A stretch of DNA of 64,000 bases from JBLHKT01 sp043101615 (lineage in GTDB: Bacteria > Planctomycetota > Phycisphaerae > Phycisphaerales > UBA1924). Of the stretch, positions 1-8,049 are shown one piece after another. The notes beneath the pieces are model-generated. The model was given only the letters and a program-made list of their open reading frames with translations. It did no database searches and was not told the DNA's origin. A program made the position numbers and the translations under genes. The DNA is taken from positions 1 through 64,000 of the forward strand of contig JBICID010000109.1 of NCBI GenBank assembly GCA_043101615.1. The letters run 5' to 3'. The first letter of the stretch is position 1; each line of letters opens with the position of its first letter.

Positions 1-9
1 TAGATATAA

Positions 10-60
10 ATAAAAAAAAATATATTCTATCCGGGGGTGCGTGCCCGTTGCGGCCCCCGG
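10..60 (-). terminator. Putative rho-independent terminator downstream of superoxide dismutase
   Basis: CCGGGGG at 31-37 can pair with CCCCCGG at 54-60. Read on the minus strand the hairpin is followed by an AT-rich tail containing nine T in a row (plus-strand A run at 12-20). The T run begins about ten bases past the stem, so the form is not ideal. It lies about 75 bases beyond the stop of the superoxide dismutase gene. Bases 1-30 are strikingly AT-rich for this genome, but the window edge prevents any statement about what lies beyond. Confidence 0.4.
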
Positions 61-133
61 CGCGTGCCCCCCGGGGGGGGCGTGCCGGGGCGCCACCACG
101 CGGCCCCGCCACGCCCGTTCGTTGCCCGCGGCC

Positions 134-805
134 TCACGCCGCCTGGGGCGCGGGCAGCGCCGAGCCAGTGGCCCGCACGCGCTCCAGGTGCTCGCTCACG
201 GCGTGCCAGTTCACCACGTTCCACCACGCCTCGATGTAGCGTGCCCGCTCGTTGTGATAGCGGAGGTAGTACGCGTGCTCCCAGACGTCCAGGCCGAGGA
301 TCGGTTGGCTTTCCGGGCCGTGCCCGCCCAGCGATTCGGCGAGGAAGCAGGGGTTCTGGTTCGCGGTCGACACGCAAGCCAGCGTGCCGTTCGGGCGCAC
401 GCACAGCCACGCCCAGCCGGAGCCGAAGCGGCCGGTGGCGGTGCTCGTGAACTCGTCTCGGAACGCCGTGAGCGACCCGAACGCGGACTCCAGCCCGGTT
501 CGGATCTCGCCCTCGGGCTCGCCCCCCGATCCCGGGGGCGCCAGGCACCGCCAGAAGAGCGAGTGGTTGAAGTGCCCGCCGCCGGCATCGATCACGGTCT
601 GCCGGATCGATGGGTCGATCCCCGGGGCGTGCAGCAGCAGCTCGTCGAGCGGTGTCTCCTCGTGCCCGCTGCCCCTGAGTGTGTCGTTGAGCGTGCGGAC
701 GTACCCCGCGTGATGTTTGCCGTGGTGCAGACGCATGGTTGCTGAGTCGATCATGGGCTCGAGCTCGGTGTGCTCGTAAGGGAGGTCGGGCAGTTCGTGC
801 GGCAT
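134..805 (-). CDS. Superoxide dismutase, Fe/Mn family
   Basis: This 223-residue protein converts superoxide to hydrogen peroxide and oxygen and has the usual length of the Fe/Mn-SOD family. The N-terminal helical hairpin carries the first metal histidine region (LHHGKHH), the middle has GGHFNHSLFW with the second histidine, and the C-terminal alpha/beta domain has GSGWAWL and the DVWEHAYYLRY segment that supplies the Asp and His ligands. No signal peptide is seen, so it is cytosolic. The ATG at 803-805 is chosen because AAGGAG lies seven bases upstream; the frame stays open further upstream but has no family similarity there. The choice between Fe and Mn cannot be settled from these motifs alone. 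Confidence 0.93.
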   Translation of the reverse strand: MPHELPDLPYEHTELEPMIDSATMRLHHGKHHAGYVRTLNDTLRGSGHEETPLDELLLHAPGIDPSIRQTVIDAGGGHFNHSLFWRCLAPPGSGGEPEGEIRTGLESAFGSLTAFRDEFTSTATGRFGSGWAWLCVRPNGTLACVSTANQNPCFLAESLGGHGPESQPILGLDVWEHAYYLRYHNERARYIEAWWNVVNWHAVSEHLERVRATGSALPAPQAA

Positions 806-873
806 GGTGAGACTCCTTGCGTGGCGGGGGGATCGGCTGCGCGGTGCGGGCGGCGACGCGCACCCCCGCGGCT

Positions 874-1293
874 TCAGGTCGTGTACCCGATCACGATCAA
901 CGCGATCGTGCCGAGCACCAGCATCCAGAACATGAGGTCGAGGAAGATCCCGGTCGTGACGCGCTCGGGTCGGTCGGGCGATTCCGGCGGTGGGGCCGCA
1001 GGGCCCCGGGAACGCTTGCGTCGCGTCGCCCTGGATGCGGGCGCCGCGGCCGCGATCAGCAGGATCATCAGCAGCCCGAAGACCAGCGGCCCCACCCAGT
1101 AGCCGCCAGCCAGGGGCGGGCCGAGCGGGGGGAGCCAGAGTCCCGCGAGCCAGAGCAGCGGGAAGAAGAGTAGGAGCCCAAACACCCAGGACTCGCCCGT
1201 GCGGTCCGTGCCGTCGTACCGCCACCCGACCGGCCATGTCAGCAGGCTTGCGAGCAGCAGTGCGAGCAGCAGTGCGAATATCACGTCGATCAC
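874..1293 (-). CDS. Small multi-spanning membrane protein, unknown function
   Basis: A 139-residue protein with a GTG start preceded by AAAGGAG. It has a hydrophobic N-terminal helix (residues about 3-22), two closely spaced helices around 38-60 and 68-86, a basic Arg/Lys and Pro-rich cytoplasmic linker (about 88-112), and a final helix near 115-137. I do not recognise the family. It lies just upstream of superoxide dismutase on the same strand, with 68 bases between them, so co-transcription is possible but not shown. Confidence 0.7.
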   Translation of the reverse strand: MIDVIFALLLALLLASLLTWPVGWRYDGTDRTGESWVFGLLLFFPLLWLAGLWLPPLGPPLAGGYWVGPLVFGLLMILLIAAAAPASRATRRKRSRGPAAPPPESPDRPERVTTGIFLDLMFWMLVLGTIALIVIGYTT

Positions 1294-1356
1294 GCGGTTC
1301 TCCTTTCGTCGGCTGGGTCCGGACTCGTGTCGGGCTCGATTCGGTCGGGGGCGATT

Positions 1357-1386
1357 CCGGCGGAACCCCCCTCGGGGTGCCGCCGG
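1357..1386 (-). terminator. GC-rich hairpin after the Tyr/Asp-repeat gene
   Basis: Thirteen-base arms at 1357-1369 and 1374-1386 pair with one mismatch around a four-base loop. The hairpin begins 15 bases past the stop of the gene ending at 1402. There is no T tract on either strand, so intrinsic termination is uncertain; it may instead be an mRNA 3' stabilising structure. Confidence 0.35.
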
Positions 1387-1401
1387 CTCGGATTCGTTGA
1401 G

Positions 1402-2232
1402 TCAGCCGCCGGAGGAGGCCGAGCCGCGTTTGGGCTTGTCCTCCCGGAGTGTGTACGTCCTGCCGTCGTGGACAACACTCGACGCGACCAGCATCTTCTC
1501 GCCGTCTCTGGTGTCCCGGTCACCCTTGATGGTGATTCGCTCGCCGGGCTGCAGCGGGAGGTTGTCGCGCGTCATCTTGGGGCCGAAGCAGACAGTGTGG
1601 GTGTCTCCGTTCTCGAACTCGAGGGTCATCAGGACGTGCCCCTCGATGTTGTCGATCGATGCCTCGGAGGCGGAGTCGAGCGTGCCGCGGATGCGGATCT
1701 GCTTGGAGGCTTTCTTGGCGGCCTGCTTCTTGTCGGCGTCGGAGGACTTGCTGTCCTTGCTGGCGCGGTCGCCCTGTGATCGTTTGTCGTCTGAGGACCG
1801 GCTGGCGTCGGGCGTGCCGACCGACCAGGTGTAGACGTAGTAGTACGGGTCGTAGTCGTAGTCGGACACGTTGTCGTAGTAGCCGTCGTAGTACCCGTCG
1901 GTATAGGCGCTCTCGTAGTTGGCCGACCAGTCGTCGTTCCAGTGGTCGTAGCCGTAGACGTCGTCGTAGTAGCCGTCGTAGTAGCCGTCCCAGTAGGCGT
2001 CGTAGGTCGAGGTGTGGTACTCGTAATCGAGCGAGTAGATGCCGTCGTACATCTCGTCGTCGTACCAATCAGAGGGGTCGTACCACTCTTCCTGATGCCA
2101 GCCCTCGCCCTCCTCCCACTCGTAGTCCTGCGCCAGCGCGGGGGACGCCGCCAGCGCCAAGCCTGCGCCGCATGCGATCAGGCGGACGATGCGGCTCGGG
2201 ATGGTGTCCGATTCGGTTCGGATGCGGTTCAT
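1402..2232 (-). CDS. Secreted protein with Tyr/Asp-rich repeat region and C-terminal beta domain
   Basis: A 276-residue protein with a Sec signal peptide (RLIACGAGLALAASPALAQ, cleavage after ALA-Q or nearby). Residues about 36-140 are extraordinarily rich in Tyr, Asp, Trp and Gly, with the block DGYYDGYYD occurring twice. A Lys/Ser/Asp linker follows (about 145-175). The C-terminal 100 residues form a regular, probably beta-barrel (OB-like) domain starting at IRGTLDSASEASI. The ATG is set by AAGGAG seven bases upstream. The acidic-aromatic repeat suggests surface adhesion or metal/mineral binding, but that is inference; I do not recognise a named family. Confidence 0.75.
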   Translation of the reverse strand: MNRIRTESDTIPSRIVRLIACGAGLALAASPALAQDYEWEEGEGWHQEEWYDPSDWYDDEMYDGIYSLDYEYHTSTYDAYWDGYYDGYYDDVYGYDHWNDDWSANYESAYTDGYYDGYYDNVSDYDYDPYYYVYTWSVGTPDASRSSDDKRSQGDRASKDSKSSDADKKQAAKKASKQIRIRGTLDSASEASIDNIEGHVLMTLEFENGDTHTVCFGPKMTRDNLPLQPGERITIKGDRDTRDGEKMLVASSVVHDGRTYTLREDKPKRGSASSGG

Positions 2233-2612
2233 GAGTGTGCACTCCTTCGTATGGATCCTGAGTTGACGGTCTCGGGTGATCCGGTCGGCGACGCCGTTCG
2301 CCGTGCCGGCCCGGTTGGATAGAGCAATCATGACGTGCCCGGCGATCGGCTCACTCCGGTCCGATTCGCAATGTGAGAAGGTGGGCAACCCAAGGGCCGC
2401 TCATAGATTTGCACGGTCGAGCGGTGGGGTATTCCCTTATCCCGAGCCCGTTGCGCCACGCCCAGATCGGGCGGGTTCTCGTCTCACACCGGGTTCGCCT
2501 CGGTGATACCCCGATGCGCGCGTGGTCGCACGCACCAAATCGGCGGGCGTCGCCGGCCGGTACCGTTCGGGGAGTCAACAGGAGACGTCCCAACGGGAAA
2601 GTGAGGAACTCC
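2233..2612. other. Divergent intergenic region, 380 bases
   Basis: This stretch separates the minus-strand Tyr/Asp-repeat gene from the plus-strand zinc-ribbon gene and must hold both promoters. No convincing -35/-10 pair was found by eye. A weak complementary pair, GGGGTAT at 2426-2432 and ATACCCC at 2506-2512, is too short and too far apart to call a structure. Confidence 0.4.
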
Positions 2613-2840
2613 ATGGCGACCTGCGAGACGTGCGGCAACGACTACGACCAGGCCTTCAGCGTCGAGATGAACGGCGAGACGCACACCTTCGACTCCTTCG
2701 AGTGCGCGATCCAGAAGCTCGCGCCGGAGTGCGCGGCCTGCGGCTGCCGTGTCATCGGGCACGGCGTGGAAGACCGCGGGAGTGTGTTCTGCAGCGAGCA
2801 CTGCGCCAGGCAGGCCGAGCGGACGGGCGCGAGCGCCTAA
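2613..2840 (+). CDS. Small Cys-rich zinc-ribbon/metallothionein-like protein
   Basis: A 75-residue cytosolic protein with three Cys pairs or near-pairs: CETC near the N-terminus, CAACGC in the middle and CSEHC near the C-terminus, plus one isolated Cys in FECAI. The spacing is that of a treble-clef or TRASH-like zinc site. The ATG follows GAGG at a suitable distance. It ends 31 bases before the aldo/keto reductase start, so the two are probably co-transcribed. A metal-binding or redox-sensing role is inferred from cysteine content; no exact function is known to me. Confidence 0.72.
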   Translation: MATCETCGNDYDQAFSVEMNGETHTFDSFECAIQKLAPECAACGCRVIGHGVEDRGSVFCSEHCARQAERTGASA

Positions 2841-2871
2841 TCAGTTCAATACCTCTGACCGGGAGACTCCG

Positions 2872-3705
2872 ATGCAGCAGTCAGCACCGACCGAGACGGT
2901 CAAAATCGCCGGGGTGTCGGTTCCCAGCCTCGGGCTCGGGACGTGGCAGATGAGTGGTGATGAGTGCGAGCGTGGCGTGGCGCACGCCCTCTCGATCGGC
3001 TACCGGCACCTCGACACGGCCCAGATGTACGAGAATGAGCGTGAGGTCGGGCGTGCGGTGACCGCCTCGGGCGTCGACCGCGACGACATTTTCCTGACGA
3101 CCAAGCTCGCCACGGACAGCCTGCGTGCCGATCGCGTCGGCCCCGCCCTGGACCACAGCCTCCGCGCGCTCGACACCGGGTACGTGGACCTGCTGCTGAT
3201 CCACTGGCCCAGCGACGAGGCGCCGCTCGAGGAGACGCTGGACGCGATGGAGATCGTTCGCGGCGCGGGCAAGGCGCGGCTCCTCGGCGTGAGCAACTTC
3301 CCGCCGTCGCTGTTTGAGCGCGCGTGCACACACGCGGACATCTTCTGCAACCAGGTGGAGTACCACCCCTTCCTGGCCCAGGGCCCGCTGCTCGAGAGCG
3401 TGCGGGATTCCGGGCGTCTGCTCACGGCCTACTGCCCGCTCGCCCGCGGGCGGGTGACGGGCGACGACACCCTCGCCGATATCGGGCGCGAGCACGGCAA
3501 GTCCGCGGCCCAGGTCGCGCTGCGATGGCTCCTGCAGCAGGGGGTGGCGCCAATCCCCAAGGCCTCCAGCGAACGCCACCGGGAGCAGAACCTGAACGTG
3601 TTCGACTTCACGCTCGACGACGACGAGATGGAGCGTGTCACGGCCCTGGGCGGCGACGACCGCATCATCGACCCCGAGTGGGCGCCCGACTGGGAACGCC
3701 CGTAG
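2872..3705 (+). CDS. Aldo/keto reductase
   Basis: A 277-residue NAD(P)H-dependent (beta/alpha)8-barrel oxidoreductase acting on aldehydes and ketones. The catalytic tetrad is visible: Asp and Tyr in GYRHLDTAQMYENEREVG, Lys in LTTKLATDS and His in LLLIHWPS. The nucleotide-binding end PIPKASSERHREQNL is also typical. Length matches the 2,5-diketo-gluconate reductase-like subfamily (AKR5-type). The ATG at 2872 follows GGGAG and is preferred over in-frame upstream starts that would overlap the zinc-ribbon gene. It sits between that gene and an unknown protein with short gaps, suggesting one operon. The natural substrate cannot be told from sequence. Confidence 0.9.
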   Translation: MQQSAPTETVKIAGVSVPSLGLGTWQMSGDECERGVAHALSIGYRHLDTAQMYENEREVGRAVTASGVDRDDIFLTTKLATDSLRADRVGPALDHSLRALDTGYVDLLLIHWPSDEAPLEETLDAMEIVRGAGKARLLGVSNFPPSLFERACTHADIFCNQVEYHPFLAQGPLLESVRDSGRLLTAYCPLARGRVTGDDTLADIGREHGKSAAQVALRWLLQQGVAPIPKASSERHREQNLNVFDFTLDDDEMERVTALGGDDRIIDPEWAPDWERP

Positions 3706-3730
3706 ACGCCTGCGCACGCGAGGAGTCCGC

Positions 3731-4189
3731 ATGAACCTGCACACGCTCCCGATCAGGGGACACTTCGAGGACGGCGAGGAGATCGCGGAGAACCTCCGCC
3801 TCGGCGTGCCGGAGAACGACGCCGAGCGGGCCGAGATCGCGGCGACGATCCTGCCCGCGCCCGAATCGTTCGAGTCCGACCACGCCCGTCGCGGGTACGC
3901 CTTTCGGTACGAGCTGGGCGACCACCTCTACGACGGCCTGTACGCCCTGCGCGTGAGCGCGATCGACGCCTCCGACCGCGAGCATGTGGTGGAGATCGCC
4001 GCGGGGCTCGCGTTGACTGGCGCCGCGGAGAGATCGATCGACGCGGGCGTCCCGATGTGGTTCATCAGCAAGCGCCTGCACTACAGGCCGGTCGAGGGCA
4101 CCCCGCCGGAGTACGCCGGCGTCGCGTTCGGCGGCCTGCGTCTCGACGATGCCGCGGCCCTCCCCCAGCGACGGATCTTCGGCGCGTAG
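3731..4189 (+). CDS. Uncharacterised 152-residue protein
   Basis: The ATG is preceded by GAGGAG at ideal spacing, 25 bases after the aldo/keto reductase stop. The protein is acidic, without signal peptide or membrane segment. Short motifs such as FRYELGDHLYDGLYALRV and VPMWFISKRLHY suggest a compact alpha/beta fold. I do not recognise a family. Placement suggests it is translated with the reductase and zinc-ribbon protein. Confidence 0.72.
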   Translation: MNLHTLPIRGHFEDGEEIAENLRLGVPENDAERAEIAATILPAPESFESDHARRGYAFRYELGDHLYDGLYALRVSAIDASDREHVVEIAAGLALTGAAERSIDAGVPMWFISKRLHYRPVEGTPPEYAGVAFGGLRLDDAAALPQRRIFGA

Positions 4190-4344
4190 CGTGCACGAGT
4201 CCATGGTGCGGCCCGGACCGTCGAGGGCCCGCCCGGTGCTTGCTGGTCGCGAGTGTCGGCATGGTGGCCGAGAGTCTGGCGAAAGACCCCGCTGCTCGCA
4301 GCCACTGGAAACACAGTGCTCCGAGCGACGGGGTCTCAATGAAG

Positions 4345-4433
4345 CGGAGAGGGGGGGATTCGAACCCCCGATGAAGTAAAAACTCCATACCGGATTTCGA
4401 ATCCGGCGCATTCAACCGCTCTGCCACCTCTCC
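4345..4433 (-). tRNA. tRNA-Ser(CGA)
   Basis: The minus strand gives a complete 89-base serine tRNA: acceptor GGAGAGG/CCTCTCC, G discriminator, anticodon stem CCGGA/TCCGG around loop TTCGAAA (anticodon CGA), a long variable arm typical of tRNA-Ser, and T arm GGGGGTTCGAATCCCCC. CCA is not encoded. Confidence 0.95.
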
Positions 4434-4535
4434 GGGGTGTTCGGGGCCCGCTGGGCGGGCCGCCGGACGGTCGGGGGGAAGCATAGCCGCGGGGGGGCGG
4501 GGAGTCAGTGGGGCGGGGGGTCAGGGGGGGGGGTG

Positions 4536-5960
4536 TCAGGGCGCGGCTCGGACGCCGCGTTGCCCGTAGGCGACGCTGGGGGGGCCGTCCTTCCAGGAGG
4601 CGTAGGGGCGCCAGGAGACGGGGCTGTGTGGGTTGAAGCCGCGTTCTCCGTAGTCGTGGTCGGCGAAGTAGTGGCCTCCGCCGCGGTAGCCGATGCCGCC
4701 GTCGGAGCCGTTGGGCCAGTCCTGGTTGGTGGCGAGGCCGAGGGGTGTGACCTCGCCGTCGCCGTGCGTGCCGGTGAAGGCCCGCCCGAGTGGGTGTCCG
4801 ACGGTGACGCAGCGTTCCCAGAGCGAGCCGCCCAGGTCCTCGATGCCGTAGGGGGAGGCCCCGAGGGGGACGCGGTCCGCGGGATGTGCGCTGGAGCGGT
4901 CGGGCTCGACGAGGTCGCCGGCGTCGTCGCGGACGCGTTCGAGCGTGTCCTTGCTCGCGGTGCCCCAGGGGTAGTCGTCGGCGGGCGTGTCGTCCGATCC
5001 GCGGCAGGCCTTGGCGAACTCGAGCTCGGTCATGGGGCGCAGGCCGAGCCAGTCGAGCAGGCCCATGCCGTCGTCCCACGTGGTGAAGTTGAGCGGGAGC
5101 TCGGGTCGGGCCGCCTCGAACCGGTTCCGGCGGTTCAGCGTGATCGTGCCGCGACCCTCCCGGTAGCCGGGCGCAACGTCCGGGCGTCGTTGCCGGCGTG
5201 CCTCGGGTGAGAGCTCGTTCAGGTATTCGGCGTAGAGGCCCTGGGTGGGCTCGCGTTTCATGACGTAGAAGGCCTCGGTTCCCTTCGGGAACGGGCCGGG
5301 GATGGGGCCGCGTGCGTCGCCCCGGTACTGGGCCGGGCCACCCTTGCCGGGGTCGTAGAGGAGCGAGCCCGGGCCGATGTCGATGGGCGACTCGGAGTCG
5401 ATCCGGAATCGTCCGGCGGGCCGGCCCTGCCCGTCGGACCGGAAGAACGAGGAGTAGCCGAGCGACCGCTCGGAGACATCGCCGATCCAGAACTCGCCCG
5501 CGGGGACGTAGACCATCTCGACGGCGTGGGCGGTGAGTTGCGGGTCCGGCAGGGTCTCGAGCCACGCGAGGCTGTCGGGGGTCAGTCGGAGGCTGAGGCT
5601 GCCGGAGGCGGTGCCGCGTGCGTGAGCCGCGAATCGGAGGAAGACGCCGACGGCGTCGGGGCTGACGACGGCCTCGAGCGGTCCTGCGGACGCGTCGTCG
5701 TGACGGGCGTCGGATTCGGCGATGCGGAGCGGGCGGTGGCCGGAGGCCCCGGCGCTGGCCCGGACGATGATCCAGAGCGCATCGTGGTTGAGTTCGTCCC
5801 GCCAGGCTCCCTCCCAGGTTGGGGCGAGTTCGAGCAGGTGTTCGCCGCCGGCGTCCGTTGTCTGTTCGACCCGGAGCGTGGTGCTCTGGGCTGGGGCGGG
5901 TGTTGCGGCGGCCAGCGATGATGCGAGCAGGGCGAGGGCGATCGACACGGGCGATGGCAC
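4536..5960 (-). CDS. Secreted SUMF1/FGE-fold protein lacking FGE cysteines
   Basis: A 474-residue exported protein (GTG start with GGAGG seven bases upstream; signal peptide ALALLASSLAAATPAPAQ). A beta-rich N-terminal region (about 20-160) precedes a SUMF1/formylglycine-generating-enzyme-fold domain that begins at EMVYVPAGEFWIGD and contains the family landmarks LRPMTELEFAKACRG and GGSLWERC. In true FGE the C-terminal GGSW region is followed by an active-site Cys; here the matching stretch (GYRGGGHYFADHDYG) has none, so formylglycine synthesis is unlikely. Many such domains in planctomycetes act as carbohydrate- or surface-associated modules. The stop lies about 100 bases from the tRNA on the same strand. 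Confidence 0.8.
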   Translation of the reverse strand: MPSPVSIALALLASSLAAATPAPAQSTTLRVEQTTDAGGEHLLELAPTWEGAWRDELNHDALWIIVRASAGASGHRPLRIAESDARHDDASAGPLEAVVSPDAVGVFLRFAAHARGTASGSLSLRLTPDSLAWLETLPDPQLTAHAVEMVYVPAGEFWIGDVSERSLGYSSFFRSDGQGRPAGRFRIDSESPIDIGPGSLLYDPGKGGPAQYRGDARGPIPGPFPKGTEAFYVMKREPTQGLYAEYLNELSPEARRQRRPDVAPGYREGRGTITLNRRNRFEAARPELPLNFTTWDDGMGLLDWLGLRPMTELEFAKACRGSDDTPADDYPWGTASKDTLERVRDDAGDLVEPDRSSAHPADRVPLGASPYGIEDLGGSLWERCVTVGHPLGRAFTGTHGDGEVTPLGLATNQDWPNGSDGGIGYRGGGHYFADHDYGERGFNPHSPVSWRPYASWKDGPPSVAYGQRGVRAAP

Positions 5961-6042
5961 GGGATACCTCCGGATCAGACCCTCTGGGGGTTGTTCCGGG
6001 ATCGGACCGGCCGGGATGCGGGATTCTGCGAGAACTTCCGGG

Positions 6043-6666
6043 TCAGGATTTCTGGGCGAGGGCGCTGCAGACCGCCTCGCAGAGCTGCTCTGGCTCGGCC
6101 ATGCGTCCCGTGCCGACGTGCCGGCAGGCCTGCCATCCTGAGCCCGGATCGACCATGGAGAAGCCGTCCTCGCCGAGCTGTGCAAGGTTGCGCCGGGTGG
6201 CGGGCTGGTTCCACATCACCTCGTTCATGGAGGGTGCGAGGATGACGGGGGTGGTGGATCGGTCGATGGCGGAGAGGACGAGGGTGACGACGTTGTTGGC
6301 GCGTCCGAAGGCGAGCGAGGCCATGAAGTCCATGGTGCAGGGAGCGACGAGGGCGACGTCGGTGCGGTCGGCGAGCGCGATGTGCTGGGGGTCGTTGCTC
6401 TCGACGTGCTCCCACATGGTGGTGTAGACGGGGTTGCCCGAGAGGGCCTGGAAGGTGAGGGGGGTGACGAAGCGTGTGGCGGGGGTGGTCATGAGAACGG
6501 TGACGTTGGCCCCGGCCTGGGCGAGTCGGCTGACGACTGTGCACACCTTGTACACCGCGATCCCGCCGCTGATACCCACCAGAACACGGCGGTCGCGGAC
6601 GTGGTGGGACAGCGTCTCCGGGTCCAGCCAGCGGCTCGATCCGGGATCGGGGGTGTCGGTGGTCAT
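6043..6666 (-). CDS. coaC: Phosphopantothenoylcysteine decarboxylase flavoprotein (CoaC-like)
   Basis: A 207-residue HFCD-family flavoprotein, the decarboxylase step that makes 4'-phosphopantetheine for coenzyme A. The FMN-site start VLVGISGGIAVYK, the central substrate motif LAPSMNEVMW and the late-domain segment are all visible. In many bacteria this domain is fused to the CoaB synthetase; here the frame stops after the CoaC portion, so CoaB must lie elsewhere or this is a related UbiX/Pad-like flavoprotein. The conserved PSMN motif supports CoaC. It follows rpoZ by 34 bases on the same strand, the common rpoZ-dfp arrangement. Confidence 0.85.
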   Translation of the reverse strand: MTTDTPDPGSSRWLDPETLSHHVRDRRVLVGISGGIAVYKVCTVVSRLAQAGANVTVLMTTPATRFVTPLTFQALSGNPVYTTMWEHVESNDPQHIALADRTDVALVAPCTMDFMASLAFGRANNVVTLVLSAIDRSTTPVILAPSMNEVMWNQPATRRNLAQLGEDGFSMVDPGSGWQACRHVGTGRMAEPEQLCEAVCSALAQKS

Positions 6667-6700
6667 GGTGCCCCCATCGAGAACGGGGAGGACGTTGGGA

Positions 6701-6952
6701 TCAGAGCAGGGGCTCGTCGGCGCCGGGGAGGGCGCGCGTATCCGACTGCGGCGCAGCGTCTTGGAACTCGAGGGTGATCTTGTCCTGCATGATCTCTGCG
6801 ATGACGAGCTCGAGATCGGACCGGCCCTCCCGCTCGATCAGGGGGCGTGCGCCGTCGACGAGCTGCTCGAGGCGGCGCTGGATCAGTGCGCACAACTTGA
6901 AGCGTCCGCCGACCTTATCGATGATCTCTTCGCTTTTCAGGGCCTCGATCAT
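6701..6952 (-). CDS. rpoZ: DNA-directed RNA polymerase omega subunit
   Basis: An 83-residue protein with the omega core: a conserved N-terminal helix with VGGRFKLCALIQRRLEQL, and the second conserved part LELVIAEIMQDKI. Omega binds the beta' subunit and assists polymerase assembly. The order rpoZ then coaC is found in many bacteria and strengthens the call. The C-terminal tail is short and acidic. Confidence 0.85.
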   Translation of the reverse strand: MIEALKSEEIIDKVGGRFKLCALIQRRLEQLVDGARPLIEREGRSDLELVIAEIMQDKITLEFQDAAPQSDTRALPGADEPLL

Positions 6953-7181
6953 GTGCTATCCTCGTGTTGTTCCGGGGCCTGTTCGCGGGCCCCGTGCGCG
7001 GCTGGAATGGTAGGCGCCCCCTGCCTGCCTGACGAGCCGCATCCCTTCGGCGGAGCCGGGGGCGCCGGCTCGGGGCGGAGGCTCCCGGCCGAGGCGTCCC
7101 AGTCTTCCATCCCGTGCGTGCGGGTCCCTCGCCCCGGTGGCGACGGGCGGTTGGCGGTCCGTGTGAGACGGGGCCGCGTGA

Positions 7182-7802
7182 GTGAAGGTTGTTTGTGTGA
7201 ACTCGACGCTGTTCCAACTGGGCGATTCGGTGATCCACTCGGGCAAGCCGGAGTGGGGAACGGGGTCTGTGCTGTCGGCCAAGCCGGACACCGAGCAGGG
7301 CGGGGGCGCCCAGAAATTGCAGGTCCGGTTCCAGCACGGGGGGATCCGGACGCTGTCCACCGCGTTCGCGACGCTGTGTCACGTGAGCAACGGGAGCGCC
7401 GGGGGGGCGACCCGACAGAACGGCACGGGCCACGGGTCGAAGCTGGAGGGGGACGCGGACGCGACCGAGGTGATGGGGGCGCTGCCGCCCGAGGCGACCG
7501 ACCCGTTCTCGACGCCGGCCAAGCGTCTGGAGGAGACGCTGCGCCTGTACCGGTTCACCGGGCAGGGGGCGAGCCTGATCGAGTGGGCGACCCTGCAGTC
7601 CGGGCTGGCCGACCCGCTGACCCGGTTCAGCCGGCACGATCTGGAGGAGCTGTTCCACCGGTACGCGACCCATCGCGACCGGCACCTGGCCAAGGTGCGC
7701 CAGGAGAACCTGAAGACCGACCCGAAGACGCTGTCCGCGATCGTGAACGCGGCCCCGCCCGCGGCGAGAGAGGCGTTGCGCCGCCTCAACCAGAGGAGTT
7801 GA
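7182..7802 (+). CDS. DUF3553-like cytosolic protein
   Basis: A 206-residue protein. The first 70 residues resemble the small beta-barrel (CarD/Tudor-like) module seen in DUF3553 proteins: GDSVIHSGKPEWGTGSVL followed by LQVRFQHGGIRTL. The C-terminal 110 residues are helical and charged, with LRLYRFTGQGASLIEWATLQ. The start is uncertain: GTG at 7182 gives the full frame, whereas GTG at 7197 has GAAGG upstream at good spacing. The gene is divergent from rpoZ across 229 bases. A nucleic-acid or RNA-polymerase-related role is suggested by the barrel only. Confidence 0.7.
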   Translation: MKVVCVNSTLFQLGDSVIHSGKPEWGTGSVLSAKPDTEQGGGAQKLQVRFQHGGIRTLSTAFATLCHVSNGSAGGATRQNGTGHGSKLEGDADATEVMGALPPEATDPFSTPAKRLEETLRLYRFTGQGASLIEWATLQSGLADPLTRFSRHDLEELFHRYATHRDRHLAKVRQENLKTDPKTLSAIVNAAPPAAREALRRLNQRS

Positions 7803-8049
7803 CCCGAGGGCACACGCCCGCACAGACCCACCCCCCGCGACGGATTCGTGGGGAGCACCCAGCGGATCGGGCCATCCCGATCCCACCGGAAGGACCCGGA
7901 GCCCCGTTGTTTTGGGACCAGACCAGCAGGCCGCGGAGCGGCACGGTTCGGCCCCTCGATTGTTTCAAGTGTCCCGACCCCGGGGAGACATCCCGGGGCT
8001 CCGGCGGAGGCCGGACGAAAAACGGACACCAACACACGAGGACGACAAC

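Noticed and set aside
2426..2512. Possible RNA structure between the Tyr/Asp-repeat and zinc-ribbon genes
   Set aside because: Only seven paired bases over a 73-base loop and no conserved riboswitch features.
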